Assembly (NCBI RefSeq): GCF_022808855.1
Contig: NZ_JAKZLF010000009.1
Coordinates: 1 to 64,000, forward strand
Direction: 5' to 3'
Source: Anaeromyxobacter soli
GTDB lineage: Bacteria > Myxococcota > Myxococcia > Myxococcales > Anaeromyxobacteraceae
Length of the DNA: 64,000 nt
Every line of letters begins with the position of its first letter. Position 1 is the first letter of the stretch. Shown here one piece after another: positions 20,715-29,048 of the stretch. Made by a program: the position numbers and the translations under genes. A model generated the notes under the pieces. That model searched no databases. It was not told where the DNA came from and saw nothing but the letters and a program-made list of their open reading frames with translations.

Positions 20715-22142
20715 TTGCCCTCCGACGACGCCCTCGACGCGCTGCACCAGGACCTCCGGCCCTTCTGCGAGGCGGAGGCCGCGCTCGTCCGCGACGTGGT
20801 GTCGAGCTCGCCCTGGCTCTCCGAGCCGGACGAGGCCGCGCTCCGCTACGCGCTCAACCTGGCCCGCACCACGCTCGTCCGCGCTCCCGACGGCGGGGAC
20901 GTGGACCTCTCCGGCCTCCTCGCGCCGTTCCGCGAGGACGTCCGGGCGCTCGCGCTGCCCGCCCTGCTCGGCAAGGGCGGCATCGACCGCGCCGCGGTCG
21001 CCCGCGTCGTCCCCGGCCTCTCGCTGCACGCGCGCGCCTGGCGCGGCCGCGCCGCGGCGGCCTTCGCCGGGCGGCTGCCGCCCGAGGCCATCGACCGCGA
21101 GGTCTGCGAGAAGGCGCTCGTGCTCGTGGCGGGCGGCGGGGGCGGCGTCGCCTGGTCCTATCTCGGCGCCTTCGCCCTCCTCGAGCAGTACGGCCTCGTG
21201 CCGCGGCTCCTCGCCGGCACGAGCATGGGCGCGGTGCTCCTCCTCTTCCGCGCGCGCCGCCTGCGGTGGCACCCGACGGACGTGGACGAGGCGATGCGCT
21301 CGCTCTCGTTCCGCTCGATCTTCCGCTTCCTCCAGACCGGCTCGCGCTACGGCCTGCCCGCGGCGATGCGGCTCTACCTGCGCGCCGCCATCGGCGAGTT
21401 CCTGCGCGGCCCCGACGGCCACCCGCTCACGCTCGGCCAGCTCGCCGTCCCGCTCGTGGTCGCGGTCACCGGCATCCGCAACGGCGCCCTCCCGCGCGAC
21501 CCGAGCTACTACGAGCACCTCCTCGACCTGCACGGCCGCGAGGCCCGCCCGCACGTCGTGAAGCGGATGATGGCGGAGGTCTTCGAGGCGGTCGGAGAGC
21601 TCATCGTGCAGCGCGACCGCTTCGCCCGCCTCTACCTCGGCGGCGACGACGGGACCCGCTCGTTCGACGCCATCGACGCGGTCGGCTTCTCCTCCGCGCT
21701 GCCGGGCGTCATCCACTACGACGTGCTGCGCGACGACGAGCGCATGCACCGGCTCCTCGCGGAGCTCTTCGAGCGCCACGACCTGTTCCGGCTGGTCGAC
21801 GGCGGGCTCGTGGACAACCTCCCCGCGCGCGAGGCGTGGGCCACCGTGCAGCGCGGCGCCATCGGCGCGCGGAACGCGTTCGTGCTGGCGCTCGAGGGCT
21901 TCGGGCCGAAGCTCACCCAGCCGCTCTGGTTCGGCCTCGAGCAGCTCGCCGCCCAGAACGTCGCGCGCAACCGGCCCTTCGTGCACCACCACCGCTCGTT
22001 CGCGCAGGTGCTCTCGCCGGTGGAGGTCGTGCCCTCCGAGCGCGCGCTCCAGCGGGCCATCCAGGCGGGCAAGGCCGAGCTCCACCCGGACATGCCGTTC
22101 ATCGCGCGCATGTGCCGGCCCTTCCCCCCGCTCGCCGTCTGA
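20715..22142 (+). CDS. patatin-like phospholipase
   Basis: 475 residues with a TTG start. The oxyanion Gly stretch is VAGGGGGVAWSYLG, and the nucleophile Ser lies in GTSMG (about residue 170). The catalytic Asp lies in VDGGLVDNLP (about residue 362), making the patatin Ser-Asp dyad complete. An N-terminal domain of about 130 residues has no recognised family. It is predicted to hydrolyse acyl esters of phospholipids. No signal peptide is evident, so it is cytosolic or membrane-associated. It is monocistronic. Confidence 0.88.
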   Translation: MPSDDALDALHQDLRPFCEAEAALVRDVVSSSPWLSEPDEAALRYALNLARTTLVRAPDGGDVDLSGLLAPFREDVRALALPALLGKGGIDRAAVARVVPGLSLHARAWRGRAAAAFAGRLPPEAIDREVCEKALVLVAGGGGGVAWSYLGAFALLEQYGLVPRLLAGTSMGAVLLLFRARRLRWHPTDVDEAMRSLSFRSIFRFLQTGSRYGLPAAMRLYLRAAIGEFLRGPDGHPLTLGQLAVPLVVAVTGIRNGALPRDPSYYEHLLDLHGREARPHVVKRMMAEVFEAVGELIVQRDRFARLYLGGDDGTRSFDAIDAVGFSSALPGVIHYDVLRDDERMHRLLAELFERHDLFRLVDGGLVDNLPAREAWATVQRGAIGARNAFVLALEGFGPKLTQPLWFGLEQLAAQNVARNRPFVHHHRSFAQVLSPVEVVPSERALQRAIQAGKAELHPDMPFIARMCRPFPPLAV

Positions 22143-22176
22143 GGGCTGCCCCCGCCGCGCGCGCCCGCCCCGGCCC

Positions 22177-22205
22177 TTGAAACGCCCCCCGCCGTCGGGC
22201 ATGTT
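22177..22205 (+). promoter_or_regulatory. sigma-70 type promoter of ilvE
   Basis: TTGAAA (22177-22182) and CATGTT (22200-22205) are 17 nt apart. The start near 22212 leaves a leader of about 29 nt that includes GGGAAGG before the ilvE ATG. Confidence 0.5.
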
Positions 22206-22240
22206 CGACCCCCACCACCACAGAAAGCGGGAAGGCCGGC

Positions 22241-23155
22241 ATGATCAAGGCGGACAAGATCTGGCTCGACGGAAAGCTCGTCGCCTTCGAGGACGCGAAG
22301 GTCCACGCCCTCACCCACGCCCTGCACTACGGCATGGGCGTCTTCGAGGGCATCCGCGCGTATCGCGGCGCGGACGGTCGCCCGGCCGTGTTCCGGCTGC
22401 ACGAGCACGTGCAGCGGCTCTTCGACTCCGCGCACATCGTGCTGATGGAGATCCCCTACTCGGTCGAGCAGGTCGAGCAGGCCTGCATCGAGACGCTCAA
22501 GGCGAACAAGCTCGACGCCGGCTACCTCCGGCCGCTCGCGTTCTTCGGCGCGGGGGCCATGGGCGTCGGCGCGGTGAACCCGGTCCAGGTCATGGTCGCC
22601 GCCTGGCCCTGGGGCGCCTACCTCTCCGAGGAGGGCCTGAAGCGCGGCATCCGCGCCAAGGTCTCCTCCTTCACGCGCATGCACGTCAACGTGAACCTGG
22701 TCCGCGCCAAGATCTCGGGCCAGTACGTGAACTCGTTCCTCGCCACCCGCGAGGCGGCCCTGAGCGGCTTCGACGAGGCGATCCTGCTCGACACCGAGGG
22801 GTACGTGGCCGAGGGCGCGGGCGAGAACATCTTCATCGTGAAGAACGGCGTGCTGCAGACGCCGCCGCTCTCGTCGCCGGTCCTCGCCGGCATCACCCGC
22901 GACTCGATCCTCCGCATCGCGCGCGACCTCGGGATCCCGGTGCGCGAGGAGAAGTTCACTCGCGACACCATGTACCTCGCCGACGAGCTCTTCATGACCG
23001 GCACGGCCGCCGAGGTGACCCCGGTGCGCGAGGTGGACGGCCGCCGCATCGGCAGGGGCGAGCCGGGGCCGGTCGTGAAGAAGGTCCAGGAGACCTTCTT
23101 CCGGGCCGTGCGGGGCGAGGAGCCGCGCTACCGGGAGTGGCTCACGGCGTACTGA
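22241..23155 (+). CDS. ilvE: branched-chain amino acid aminotransferase
   Basis: 304-residue fold-type IV PLP enzyme that transaminates Leu, Ile and Val with 2-oxoglutarate. [16 protein letters not shown] and [14 protein letters not shown] are IlvE signatures. Lys157 in [13 protein letters not shown] binds [16 protein letters not shown] and [13 protein letters not shown] are the other conserved blocks. Cytosolic. Start ATG 22241 has GGAAGG a few bases upstream. It is monocistronic with its own promoter and a terminator-like hairpin. Confidence 0.96.
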   Translation: MIKADKIWLDGKLVAFEDAKVHALTHALHYGMGVFEGIRAYRGADGRPAVFRLHEHVQRLFDSAHIVLMEIPYSVEQVEQACIETLKANKLDAGYLRPLAFFGAGAMGVGAVNPVQVMVAAWPWGAYLSEEGLKRGIRAKVSSFTRMHVNVNLVRAKISGQYVNSFLATREAALSGFDEAILLDTEGYVAEGAGENIFIVKNGVLQTPPLSSPVLAGITRDSILRIARDLGIPVREEKFTRDTMYLADELFMTGTAAEVTPVREVDGRRIGRGEPGPVVKKVQETFFRAVRGEEPRYREWLTAY

Positions 23156-23200
23156 CCCTCCGCCTCGAAGGGCGCCATCGTCGCGAGACGAGCCCGCTCC

Positions 23201-23229
23201 GACGCCGCCGCGCTCCCGCCGGCGGCGTC
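23201..23229 (+). terminator. intrinsic terminator after ilvE
   Basis: A 10-bp perfect stem (23201-23210 with 23220-23229), 9-nt loop, then TCCCTTTC. It lies 45 nt after the ilvE stop. Confidence 0.6.
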
Positions 23230-23574
23230 TCCCTTTCTGGGACCAGCGCGCCCGTGGGAGGCGCAGGCTGCCCCAAGAGGGTCATCACATCGGGACGCCC
23301 GGCTCCTCCACGTAACCAGTCGAATTATGAACGTTCTCTTTGCTCGGCCCGACGTGGTCCGGGCGGCCGTGCGAGCGCGCGGAACAAAACCGGCCGAGAG
23401 CCCGTTCCAACCGCCGAGGTCGATGTTGGGTTGACGATGGGCGAAGCCTTCGGCTAGATTGCGCGCGGCTTCCGGTCAGGATGACCTGAAAATCACCCCA
23501 CAATACATGCACTTGAGGCTGGTCACCGGGCAAGGCTCCCGCGAAGACCGCCGGGGCTCGAGGAGCACGAAAAA
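23230..23574. other. long upstream region of the Fic-like gene
   Basis: About 345 bp without a gene, noticeably richer in A and T than its surroundings. It holds the promoter at 23431 and a leader of about 108 nt. The leader begins with the imperfect palindrome around GGTCAGGATGACC (23473-23485), a possible operator or small hairpin. I see no known riboswitch. Confidence 0.4.
23431..23460 (+). promoter_or_regulatory. promoter of the Fic-like gene
   Basis: TTGACG (23431-23436), 18-nt spacer, TAGATT (23455-23460). The start would be near 23467. Confidence 0.6.
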
Positions 23575-24336
23575 ATGCGGACCCGATACGTCGACATCGA
23601 CGATCGCATGGAGGATCTCGGCGACCGGATGCAGAGCGCACCCGAGGTCGGCGCGGATTTCCTCCAGAAGTACGAGCTGTCGTGGCTGTACCACGAGAAC
23701 GCGCTCGAGGGCGTCGTCTACACGCCCCAGGAGCTCGCGGCCGCGCTCGCCAACCAGCCGCTCGCGGACGCGACGTTCGTCACCGCCCTCTCGGCGCTGC
23801 GGAACCACAAGACCGCCCTCGACCTCGTCCGCGAGGAGGCGAAGGCCAAGCGACCCAAGCTCACCGTCGCGCTCGTGAAGCGGCTCTACGAGACGCTGTG
23901 CGGCGGGCCGGAGAAGACGCCGCCCGACTTCCGGAAGGACATGCCCCTTCACCGGGCGTACTTCCACGAGATCGCGCAGCCGGCCAAGATCCCGGCCGGT
24001 CTCGAGAAGGTCCTCGAGGCGACGGAGACGGCGGAGTTCCGTCACCTGCACCCGATCCAGCAGGTCGCGCGGCTGCAGCACGGCTTCATGCAGGTGTTCC
24101 CGTACACCGACCAGTCCGGCCGCATCGCCCGGCTGCTCGCGAACCTCCTGTTCCTGCACGCCGGCTACCCGCTCCTGCTCATCGTCCACTCCACCGATCG
24201 GCAGCGGTACTACGACTCGCTGCGCTTCGCGGAGACGGTGCTGCGGGACCTCACCGTGGAGGCGCTCGACAACGCGCTCGAGCAGGCCGAGAAGTTCTTC
24301 GCGGCGAACGTCCGGGCCAAGAAGGCTGCCCGCTAG
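23575..24336 (+). CDS. Fic-fold protein lacking the catalytic histidine
   Basis: 253 residues. Fic enzymes usually transfer AMP to target proteins using HPFx[DE]GNGRxxR. Here the aligned motif is FPYTDQSGRIARLL (175-188): the catalytic His is Phe175 and the Asn is Ser181, while Asp179, Gly182, Arg183 and Arg186 remain. The upstream inhibitory-helix region reads YHENALEGVVYT and keeps the Glu-Gly pair but lacks the usual Ser/Thr. The helices and the stretch LHPIQQVARLQHGFMQ still match the Fic core, so the fold is probably kept and AMP transfer lost. It is monocistronic between its own promoter and a strong terminator. It could be a binding protein or have a different chemistry. Confidence 0.8.
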   Translation: MRTRYVDIDDRMEDLGDRMQSAPEVGADFLQKYELSWLYHENALEGVVYTPQELAAALANQPLADATFVTALSALRNHKTALDLVREEAKAKRPKLTVALVKRLYETLCGGPEKTPPDFRKDMPLHRAYFHEIAQPAKIPAGLEKVLEATETAEFRHLHPIQQVARLQHGFMQVFPYTDQSGRIARLLANLLFLHAGYPLLLIVHSTDRQRYYDSLRFAETVLRDLTVEALDNALEQAEKFFAANVRAKKAAR

Positions 24337-24367
24337 CCGCTCCGGACCTCGTTCCGGCAGTTCTGCG

Positions 24368-24393
24368 CCCGGTCGGGGAGTCCCCCGACCGGG
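24368..24393 (+). terminator. strong terminator hairpin after the Fic-like gene
   Basis: An 11-bp perfect GC-rich stem, 24368-24378 with 24383-24393, 4-nt loop, followed by TGTATCGTTTC. The T tract is weak but the stem is very stable. Confidence 0.6.
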
Positions 24394-24499
24394 TGTATCG
24401 TTTCACTCTCGGGAGGAGCTCGGAGGAGATCGGCGCGGCGGGCCTGCCCTGGGACAGGCGCCCGCAGTGCGGCCAAGGGTGCGCATCGTTTGAGCTTTT

Positions 24500-24515
24500 C
24501 GTCCCGGTCGGGACG
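24500..24515. promoter_or_regulatory. 16-bp palindrome upstream of endonuclease IV
   Basis: CGTCCCG-GT-CGGGACG, perfect 7-bp arms, centred about 61 nt before the nfo start codon and about 45 nt upstream of its -10 box. It could be an operator for an unknown regulator or a small hairpin. Confidence 0.35.
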
Positions 24516-24552
24516 ATCGGGGCGAGCATGGCGAGGCCACGCCCGCCTATTG

Positions 24553-24568
24553 TATAGATGCGCGCCCA
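24553..24568 (+). promoter_or_regulatory. -10 box with very short leader before nfo
   Basis: TATAGA (24553-24558), or TATAGAT, ends 9-10 nt before the ATG at 24569. No ribosome-binding site lies between. Confidence 0.45.
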
Positions 24569-25399
24569 ATGTACCTCGGAGCCCACGAAGGCATCGCAGG
24601 CGGAGTGTCGACCGCTTTCTCCCGCGCCGAAGCGGACGGCGCGGCCTGCCTGCAGATCTTCACGCGCAACGCGCGTGGGTGGGCGGCGAAGCCGCTCGAG
24701 GACGACGACGTCGCCCGTTTCAAGGGCGAGGCCAGGCGGACGAAGCTCCCCACCGCCGCCCACTCCTCCTACCTCATCAACTGCGCGGCGCAGGACCCCG
24801 AGATCCGGAACAAGAGCTGGGAGGGCCTCGCCGACGAGCTCGGCCGCTGTGCCCAGCTCGGGATCCCCCACCTCATCTTCCACCCCGGCAGCCACGGCGT
24901 GGAGACCGAGGGGTTAAAGCTCGTCGCGGAGGCCATCGAGCGCGCGCTCGACGCGGTCCCGGGGAAGACGCGCCTGCTCGTCGAGACCACCGCCGGCCAG
25001 GGGACCAGCCTGGGCTGGCGGTTCGAGCACCTCGCCGCCATCCGCGCAGCGATCCCCGCCGCCCCGCGCAGGCGCGTCGGCGTCTGCGTGGACACCTGCC
25101 ACCTCTTCGCGGCGGGCTACGACCTCACGACCGAGGCCGGCTACGCGCAGACGTTCGAGGAGCTCGACCGGGTGGTCGGCCTCGCGCACGTGCGAGCGTT
25201 CCACCTGAACGACTCGAAGAAGCCGCTCGGGTGCCGGGTCGATCGGCACGAGCACATCGGGGAGGGAGCGATGGGTCTCGCTCCGTTTCGCCTCCTCGTC
25301 AACGACGCCCGGTTCGCGGAGCTGCCCGGGTTCGTGGAGACCGAGTCTCGCTGGAAGGAGAACATCGAGGTCCTCCGCGGCCTCGTCCGTCGCCGATGA
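24569..25399 (+). CDS. nfo: endonuclease IV (AP endonuclease)
   Basis: 276-residue zinc-dependent TIM-barrel enzyme that nicks DNA 5' to abasic sites in base-excision repair. Metal-ligand blocks are all present: AAHSSYLIN, IFHPGSHG, LLVETTAGQG, VCVDTCHLFAAGYD, FHLNDSK and DRHEHIGEGAMG. Length matches the family (about 280). The first gene of an apparent operon: its stop overlaps an in-frame ATG of the DHH gene by 4 nt. Confidence 0.95.
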   Translation: MYLGAHEGIAGGVSTAFSRAEADGAACLQIFTRNARGWAAKPLEDDDVARFKGEARRTKLPTAAHSSYLINCAAQDPEIRNKSWEGLADELGRCAQLGIPHLIFHPGSHGVETEGLKLVAEAIERALDAVPGKTRLLVETTAGQGTSLGWRFEHLAAIRAAIPAAPRRRVGVCVDTCHLFAAGYDLTTEAGYAQTFEELDRVVGLAHVRAFHLNDSKKPLGCRVDRHEHIGEGAMGLAPFRLLVNDARFAELPGFVETESRWKENIEVLRGLVRRR

Positions 25400-26523
25400 A
25401 GTCTCCCCATCCCATGCGCCAACCGAACGAAGAGCCGACTCGATCACGTGCGCGGCCGCCCGTGCGCTCCGCCAGGATGGCGCTCTACCCGCGCCACGTG
25501 GCGAGCACGAAGGCGAAGCTCGACCGCCTCATCGAGTACGCCCGCTCGCACAAGCGCGCGCTGATCCTCACGCACGACAACCCGGACCCCGACTCCATCG
25601 CGGCCGGCGTCGCGCTCGCCCACCTCCTCGACAAGCTCGCCGGGGTCGAGGCGATCGTCGCCTACGGCGGCATCGTCGGCCGCGCGGAGAACCGCGCCCT
25701 CGTCCGCGTGCTGAAGCTCCCGGTCGTGCCGGTCTCGCGCGTCGTGTTCGACGAGTACGACCTCATCTGCATGGTCGACACCCAGCCGGAGCAGGGAAAC
25801 CACTCGCTGCCGGCGCGCCACTTCCCCGACGTCGTCATCGACCACCACCCGGAGCGGCCCGACTCGCACCTCGCCCCCATCGCCGACGTCGGCGGCCCGC
25901 TCGGCGCGACCTCCACCGTGCTCGCCGAGTACTTCCGCGCGAGCGGGCTCGAGATGCCGGCGCCCGTCGCGACGGCCCTCTTCTACGGGATCAAGGCGGA
26001 CACGCGCGACCTCGGCCGGCAGACCACGGACATCGACGTCGACGCCTACCTCTGGCTCTTCCCGATGGTGGACAAGGAGGCGCTCGGCGAGATCGAGCAC
26101 CCCCGGCTCCCCGAGGACTACTTCCGCCTCTACCACGTGGCGATCGAGAAGGCGCACGTCTACGAGGACGAGGTCGTGATCTGCGACCTCGGCGAGATCT
26201 ACACGCCCGACATGGTCGCGGAGATCGCCGAGCGGTTCATGTACCTCGAGGGCATGCGCTGGTCGCTCGCCTTCGCGGAGTACGAGGACCAGCTCTACTT
26301 CTCGGTCCGGACGGGCGACCGGCGCATGAACGCGGGCCGGCTCATCCGCGAGGTCATCGAGGCGAAGGGCGGCTCGGCGGGCGGCCACGGGACCATGGCC
26401 GGCGCGCGGCTGCCGATGAAGGGCCTCTCCGGCGCGGCGAAGAAGCGCCTCCGCGAGGACGTCGTCCGGAGCTTCCTCGACGCTTTCGGGGTGAGCGCGC
26501 GGAAGGTCCGCAACCTGGTTTGA
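25396..26523 (+). CDS. DHH/DHHA1 phosphoesterase (NrnA-like)
   Basis: 375 residues from the ATG that overlaps the nfo stop (ATGA); an ATG at 25477 would give 348 residues starting right at the domain. Motifs: THDNPDPDSIAAG (motif I), MVDTQPEQ (II), DHHPERP (III, the DHH) and SVRTGDRRMNAGRLIREV with a GGSAGGHGTMAGARL C-terminal DHHA1 site. Such proteins degrade nanoRNA or dephosphorylate pAp using Mn2+. The substrate here is not proved. The TTG start of the next gene overlaps its stop by 4 nt, so three genes are coupled. Confidence 0.88.
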   Translation: MKSPHPMRQPNEEPTRSRARPPVRSARMALYPRHVASTKAKLDRLIEYARSHKRALILTHDNPDPDSIAAGVALAHLLDKLAGVEAIVAYGGIVGRAENRALVRVLKLPVVPVSRVVFDEYDLICMVDTQPEQGNHSLPARHFPDVVIDHHPERPDSHLAPIADVGGPLGATSTVLAEYFRASGLEMPAPVATALFYGIKADTRDLGRQTTDIDVDAYLWLFPMVDKEALGEIEHPRLPEDYFRLYHVAIEKAHVYEDEVVICDLGEIYTPDMVAEIAERFMYLEGMRWSLAFAEYEDQLYFSVRTGDRRMNAGRLIREVIEAKGGSAGGHGTMAGARLPMKGLSGAAKKRLREDVVRSFLDAFGVSARKVRNLV

Positions 26524-27662
26524 TCTACCTCGACCACAACGCCATCACCCCCATGCGCCCCGAGGCGATCGCGGCGGTCCGCGCGGCGCTCGAGGTGTTC
26601 GGGAACCCGAGCTCGGTGCACGCCGCCGGCCGCGCCGCCCGCGACGTCCTCGACCGCGCCCGCGGCCAGGTGGCGGCCGCCCTCGGGGCGGCGCCCGCCG
26701 ACCTCGTCTTCACGAGCGGCGCGACCGAGTCCGCCGCGCTCGCCATCCGCGGCGTGCTCGCCCGCGCGCCCGCCGGACGCCGCCGCCTCGTCGTCACCGC
26801 GGTCGAGCACCCCTGCGTGCTCTCGCTCGCCCGCGCGCTCGAGCGGACCGGCACGCCGCTCACGGTCGTGCCGGTGGACCGCCGCGGGCTCGTCGACCCG
26901 GAGCGGTTCCGCGCCGCGCTCGGCGCGGACGTGGCCCTCGCCTGCGCGATGCGCGCGAACAACGAGACCGGCGTCCTCCTCCCCGTCCCGGACCTCGCCC
27001 ACGCGGCGCGCGAGGCGGGGGTGCTCTTCTTCTGCGACGCGGTCCAGGCGATCGGCAAGATCCCGCTCGACGTGCGGACGCTCGGCGCGGATCTCGTGGC
27101 GCTCACCGGCCAGAAGTTCGGCGGGCCGCGCGGAGCGGGCGCGCTGTGGGTGACCCCCGGCCTGCCGCTCGCGCCGCTCTCCGGCGGCGAGCAGGAGCGC
27201 GGCCTCCGCCCCGGGACGGAGAACCTCCCCGGCATCGCCGGGCTCGGCGCGGCCATCGAGGCCGCCTGCGCGGCGCGCGAGGAGGAGGCCGCCGGGATCG
27301 GAGCCCTCCGCGACCGCCTCGAGGCGGGGCTGCTCACCGCCGTGCCGCGCGCGCGCGTGAACGGGGCGGACGCGCCGCGGCTGCCGGGCACCGCCTCGGT
27401 GACGTTCCAGGGCTGCGACGCCGAGGCGCTCCTCATGGCGATGGACGTGGAGGGCCTGTGCGCGAGCGCCGGCTCGGCCTGTCACTCGGGCTCGACCACG
27501 CCGTCGGGCGTGCTCCTCGCGCTCGGGCTCTCGGAGGCGGAGGCGCGGAGCACGATCCGCTTCTCGCTGGGCTGGACCACCACCGCCGCGGACGTGGACG
27601 CCGCGCTGCGCACGGTCCCGCCGCTCGTCGAGCGCGTCCGCGCGGCGATCCCGGCGGCCTGA
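26520..27662 (+). CDS. cysteine desulfurase (NifS/IscS family)
   Basis: 380-residue PLP enzyme that removes sulfur from cysteine for Fe-S clusters or tRNA thiolation. The start is TTG, overlapping the previous stop by 4 nt. IYLDHNAITPMRPEA, FTSGATESAALAIRG, VEHPCVLS and NNETGV are family blocks. The PLP Lys199 lies in TGQKFGGPRG, where the usual His before Lys is Gln. The persulfide Cys321 lies in SAGSACHSGSTTPS, an IscS/NifS-like long loop. No iscU, iscR or sufE is next to it, so its acceptor is unknown. The genes before it are for DNA repair and RNA turnover. Confidence 0.9.
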   Translation: MIYLDHNAITPMRPEAIAAVRAALEVFGNPSSVHAAGRAARDVLDRARGQVAAALGAAPADLVFTSGATESAALAIRGVLARAPAGRRRLVVTAVEHPCVLSLARALERTGTPLTVVPVDRRGLVDPERFRAALGADVALACAMRANNETGVLLPVPDLAHAAREAGVLFFCDAVQAIGKIPLDVRTLGADLVALTGQKFGGPRGAGALWVTPGLPLAPLSGGEQERGLRPGTENLPGIAGLGAAIEAACAAREEEAAGIGALRDRLEAGLLTAVPRARVNGADAPRLPGTASVTFQGCDAEALLMAMDVEGLCASAGSACHSGSTTPSGVLLALGLSEAEARSTIRFSLGWTTTAADVDAALRTVPPLVERVRAAIPAA

Positions 27663-27743
27663 CGCGTTCCCGCTGGGTTGCCTGCGGCGACGCGGCCGCG
27701 CCGCGCGGTCCAGCGACGCCGTGAGGATTCCCGGGGCGTCGCG

Positions 27744-28655
27744 TCAGGCGCCGAACAACCCCCGCACCACCGCCGCGATGGCGAGGTCCGTCCCGATCGC
27801 CTTGTCGTAGCGTAGCGCGAGCTCGCCGGCGACCTCGGCCGCGCTCCGCCAGCGCTCGGCGGGATCCGGGGCGAGGCAGCGCAGCACGAGGGCGTCGAGC
27901 TCGAAGGGCAGCTCCGGCCGCACCTCCGACGGCGCGCGCAGCCGGCCCGCGAGGATCCGCTGGCCGACCTCGTTCACGTCCCGCCCCGGGAACGCCCGCT
28001 CGTTCGTGAGCAGCTCGAAGATCACCGCGCCGAGCGCGAACACGTCGGTCCGCGGCGCGGGCGCCCCGCCGCGGATGAGCTCCGGGGCGAGGTAGTGCAC
28101 CTTCCCCATCGCGCCGGACGTGCGTCCGCTCGCCCCGGCGGCGCGCGCGACGCCGAAGTCCCCGAGCTTCACCGCGCCGAGGCGCGAGACGAACACGTTC
28201 GACGGGGAGACGTCGCAGTGGATGACCCCCAGCGGAGCGCCCTGCTCGTCGAGGCCCTCGTGCGCGTGGGCGAGCGCGCCGGCGACCACGTGCCCCACGT
28301 AGCAGCCGAAGTCGACGGGGAGGAGGATCCGCCGCGCCGCGCAGCGGCCGAGCACGTCGCGGAGGTTTCGCCCGTCCACGTACTCCATGGCGATGAACGG
28401 CGAGCCGCCGGCGACGCCGGTCTCGAGGACCTCCACGATGGCGGGGTGGCGGAGCCGGCGCGTGACCGCGGCCTCCTCGGCGAGGAGCGCGACCTGCTCC
28501 GGATCGCGCGCCAGCTCGGGGAGGAGCCGCTTCAGCGCCACCGTGCGTCCGGCGTGCGGGCCTCGCAGGGCGATCGCGCGGAAGACCTCGGCCATGCCGC
28601 CCCGGCCGACGAGCGCCTCGAGCGTGTAGCCCGCGATCTCCGGCAGGCCGCTCAC
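27744..28655 (-). CDS. Ser/Thr protein kinase, kinase domain only
   Basis: 303 residues, almost all one Hanks-type kinase domain. Visible motifs are the Gly loop VGRGGMAEVFRA, Lys in TVALKRLLPE, DFG in KLGDFGVARA, and APE-like LAPEL. The catalytic loop reads HCDVSPSN instead of HRDLKPEN: Arg is Cys and Lys is Ser, as in a group of myxobacterial kinases with HxDxSPxN. Activity may therefore be altered, but Asp and Asn remain. No transmembrane segment. The start is GTG 28655. A TAGAAT on the minus strand about 80 nt upstream (28737-28732) may be its -10. Confidence 0.88.
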   Translation of the reverse strand: MSGLPEIAGYTLEALVGRGGMAEVFRAIALRGPHAGRTVALKRLLPELARDPEQVALLAEEAAVTRRLRHPAIVEVLETGVAGGSPFIAMEYVDGRNLRDVLGRCAARRILLPVDFGCYVGHVVAGALAHAHEGLDEQGAPLGVIHCDVSPSNVFVSRLGAVKLGDFGVARAAGASGRTSGAMGKVHYLAPELIRGGAPAPRTDVFALGAVIFELLTNERAFPGRDVNEVGQRILAGRLRAPSEVRPELPFELDALVLRCLAPDPAERWRSAAEVAGELALRYDKAIGTDLAIAAVVRGLFGA

Positions 28656-28761
28656 GCGCGGCCTCCGCCGGCGAGCGGCGCCGCGCCGGGGGTGGCGCTA
28701 CCGAGCGTACGAAGGGGTGCCCGCACGGGGGGATTCTACCCGTGGAGGCTGACGTCACCGC

Positions 28762-28790
28762 TTGACAGTGCCGCCGCGGCCGCCTACGAT
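28762..28790 (+). promoter_or_regulatory. strong promoter upstream of the 6S RNA
   Basis: TTGACA (28762-28767), 17-nt spacer, TACGAT (28785-28790). The -35 is a perfect consensus. The start would be near 28797, about 54 nt before the proposed 6S 5' end. It may make a longer precursor, like the distal promoter of E. coli ssrS. Confidence 0.65.
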
Positions 28791-28804
28791 CTGATTTGTA
28801 AAAA

Positions 28805-28836
28805 CGCTGCGTGTTCCGCGGTGTTAGCTCTTTTTT
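28805..28836 (+). terminator. hairpin plus T6 in the leader before 6S RNA
   Basis: CGCTGCG (28805-28811) can pair with CGCGGTG (28817-28823) using two wobble pairs; TTAGCTC and TTTTTT follow. It could prematurely end transcripts from the promoter at 28762, or simply be a spacer. Confidence 0.3.
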
Positions 28837-28850
28837 CTTGATCTAGATCT

Positions 28851-29048
28851 GCCCCTGCCGAGCTCGTGCTTGGGCCCCGCGTCGTTTGGGCCGACTTTGT
28901 GCCAAAGCGGAGCGCCCGCCCTCGTCCATGAGCAAGCTCCCAAGCAGCGAGGGAGAAGCCTACGGACGCTGGTGCACCGGGTGCCCCACCTGTGAAATAC
29001 AGGTCCAAGCAACCGGGCCACACGGCTCTACGCGGGGGCTCTTTTTTT
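28851..29048 (+). ncRNA. ssrS: 6S RNA candidate
   Basis: About 190 nt directly upstream of the 5-FCL gene, the classic ssrS-ygfA neighbourhood. The 5' end (GCCCC 28851, GAGCTCGTG...GGGCC 28860-28876) can pair with the 3' end (GGGCC..CACGGCTC 29015-29028, GGGGGC 29034-29039), giving the closing stem. The internal GAGAAGCC block also occurs in E. coli 6S RNA. A perfect small hairpin ACCTGT-gaaat-ACAGGT (28988-29004) lies near the 3' side. A T7 run (29042-29048) follows the closing stem as terminator. 6S RNA binds sigma-70 RNA polymerase and mimics an open promoter. TAGATC at 28844-28849 may be the proximal -10. Exact ends are uncertain. Confidence 0.68.
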
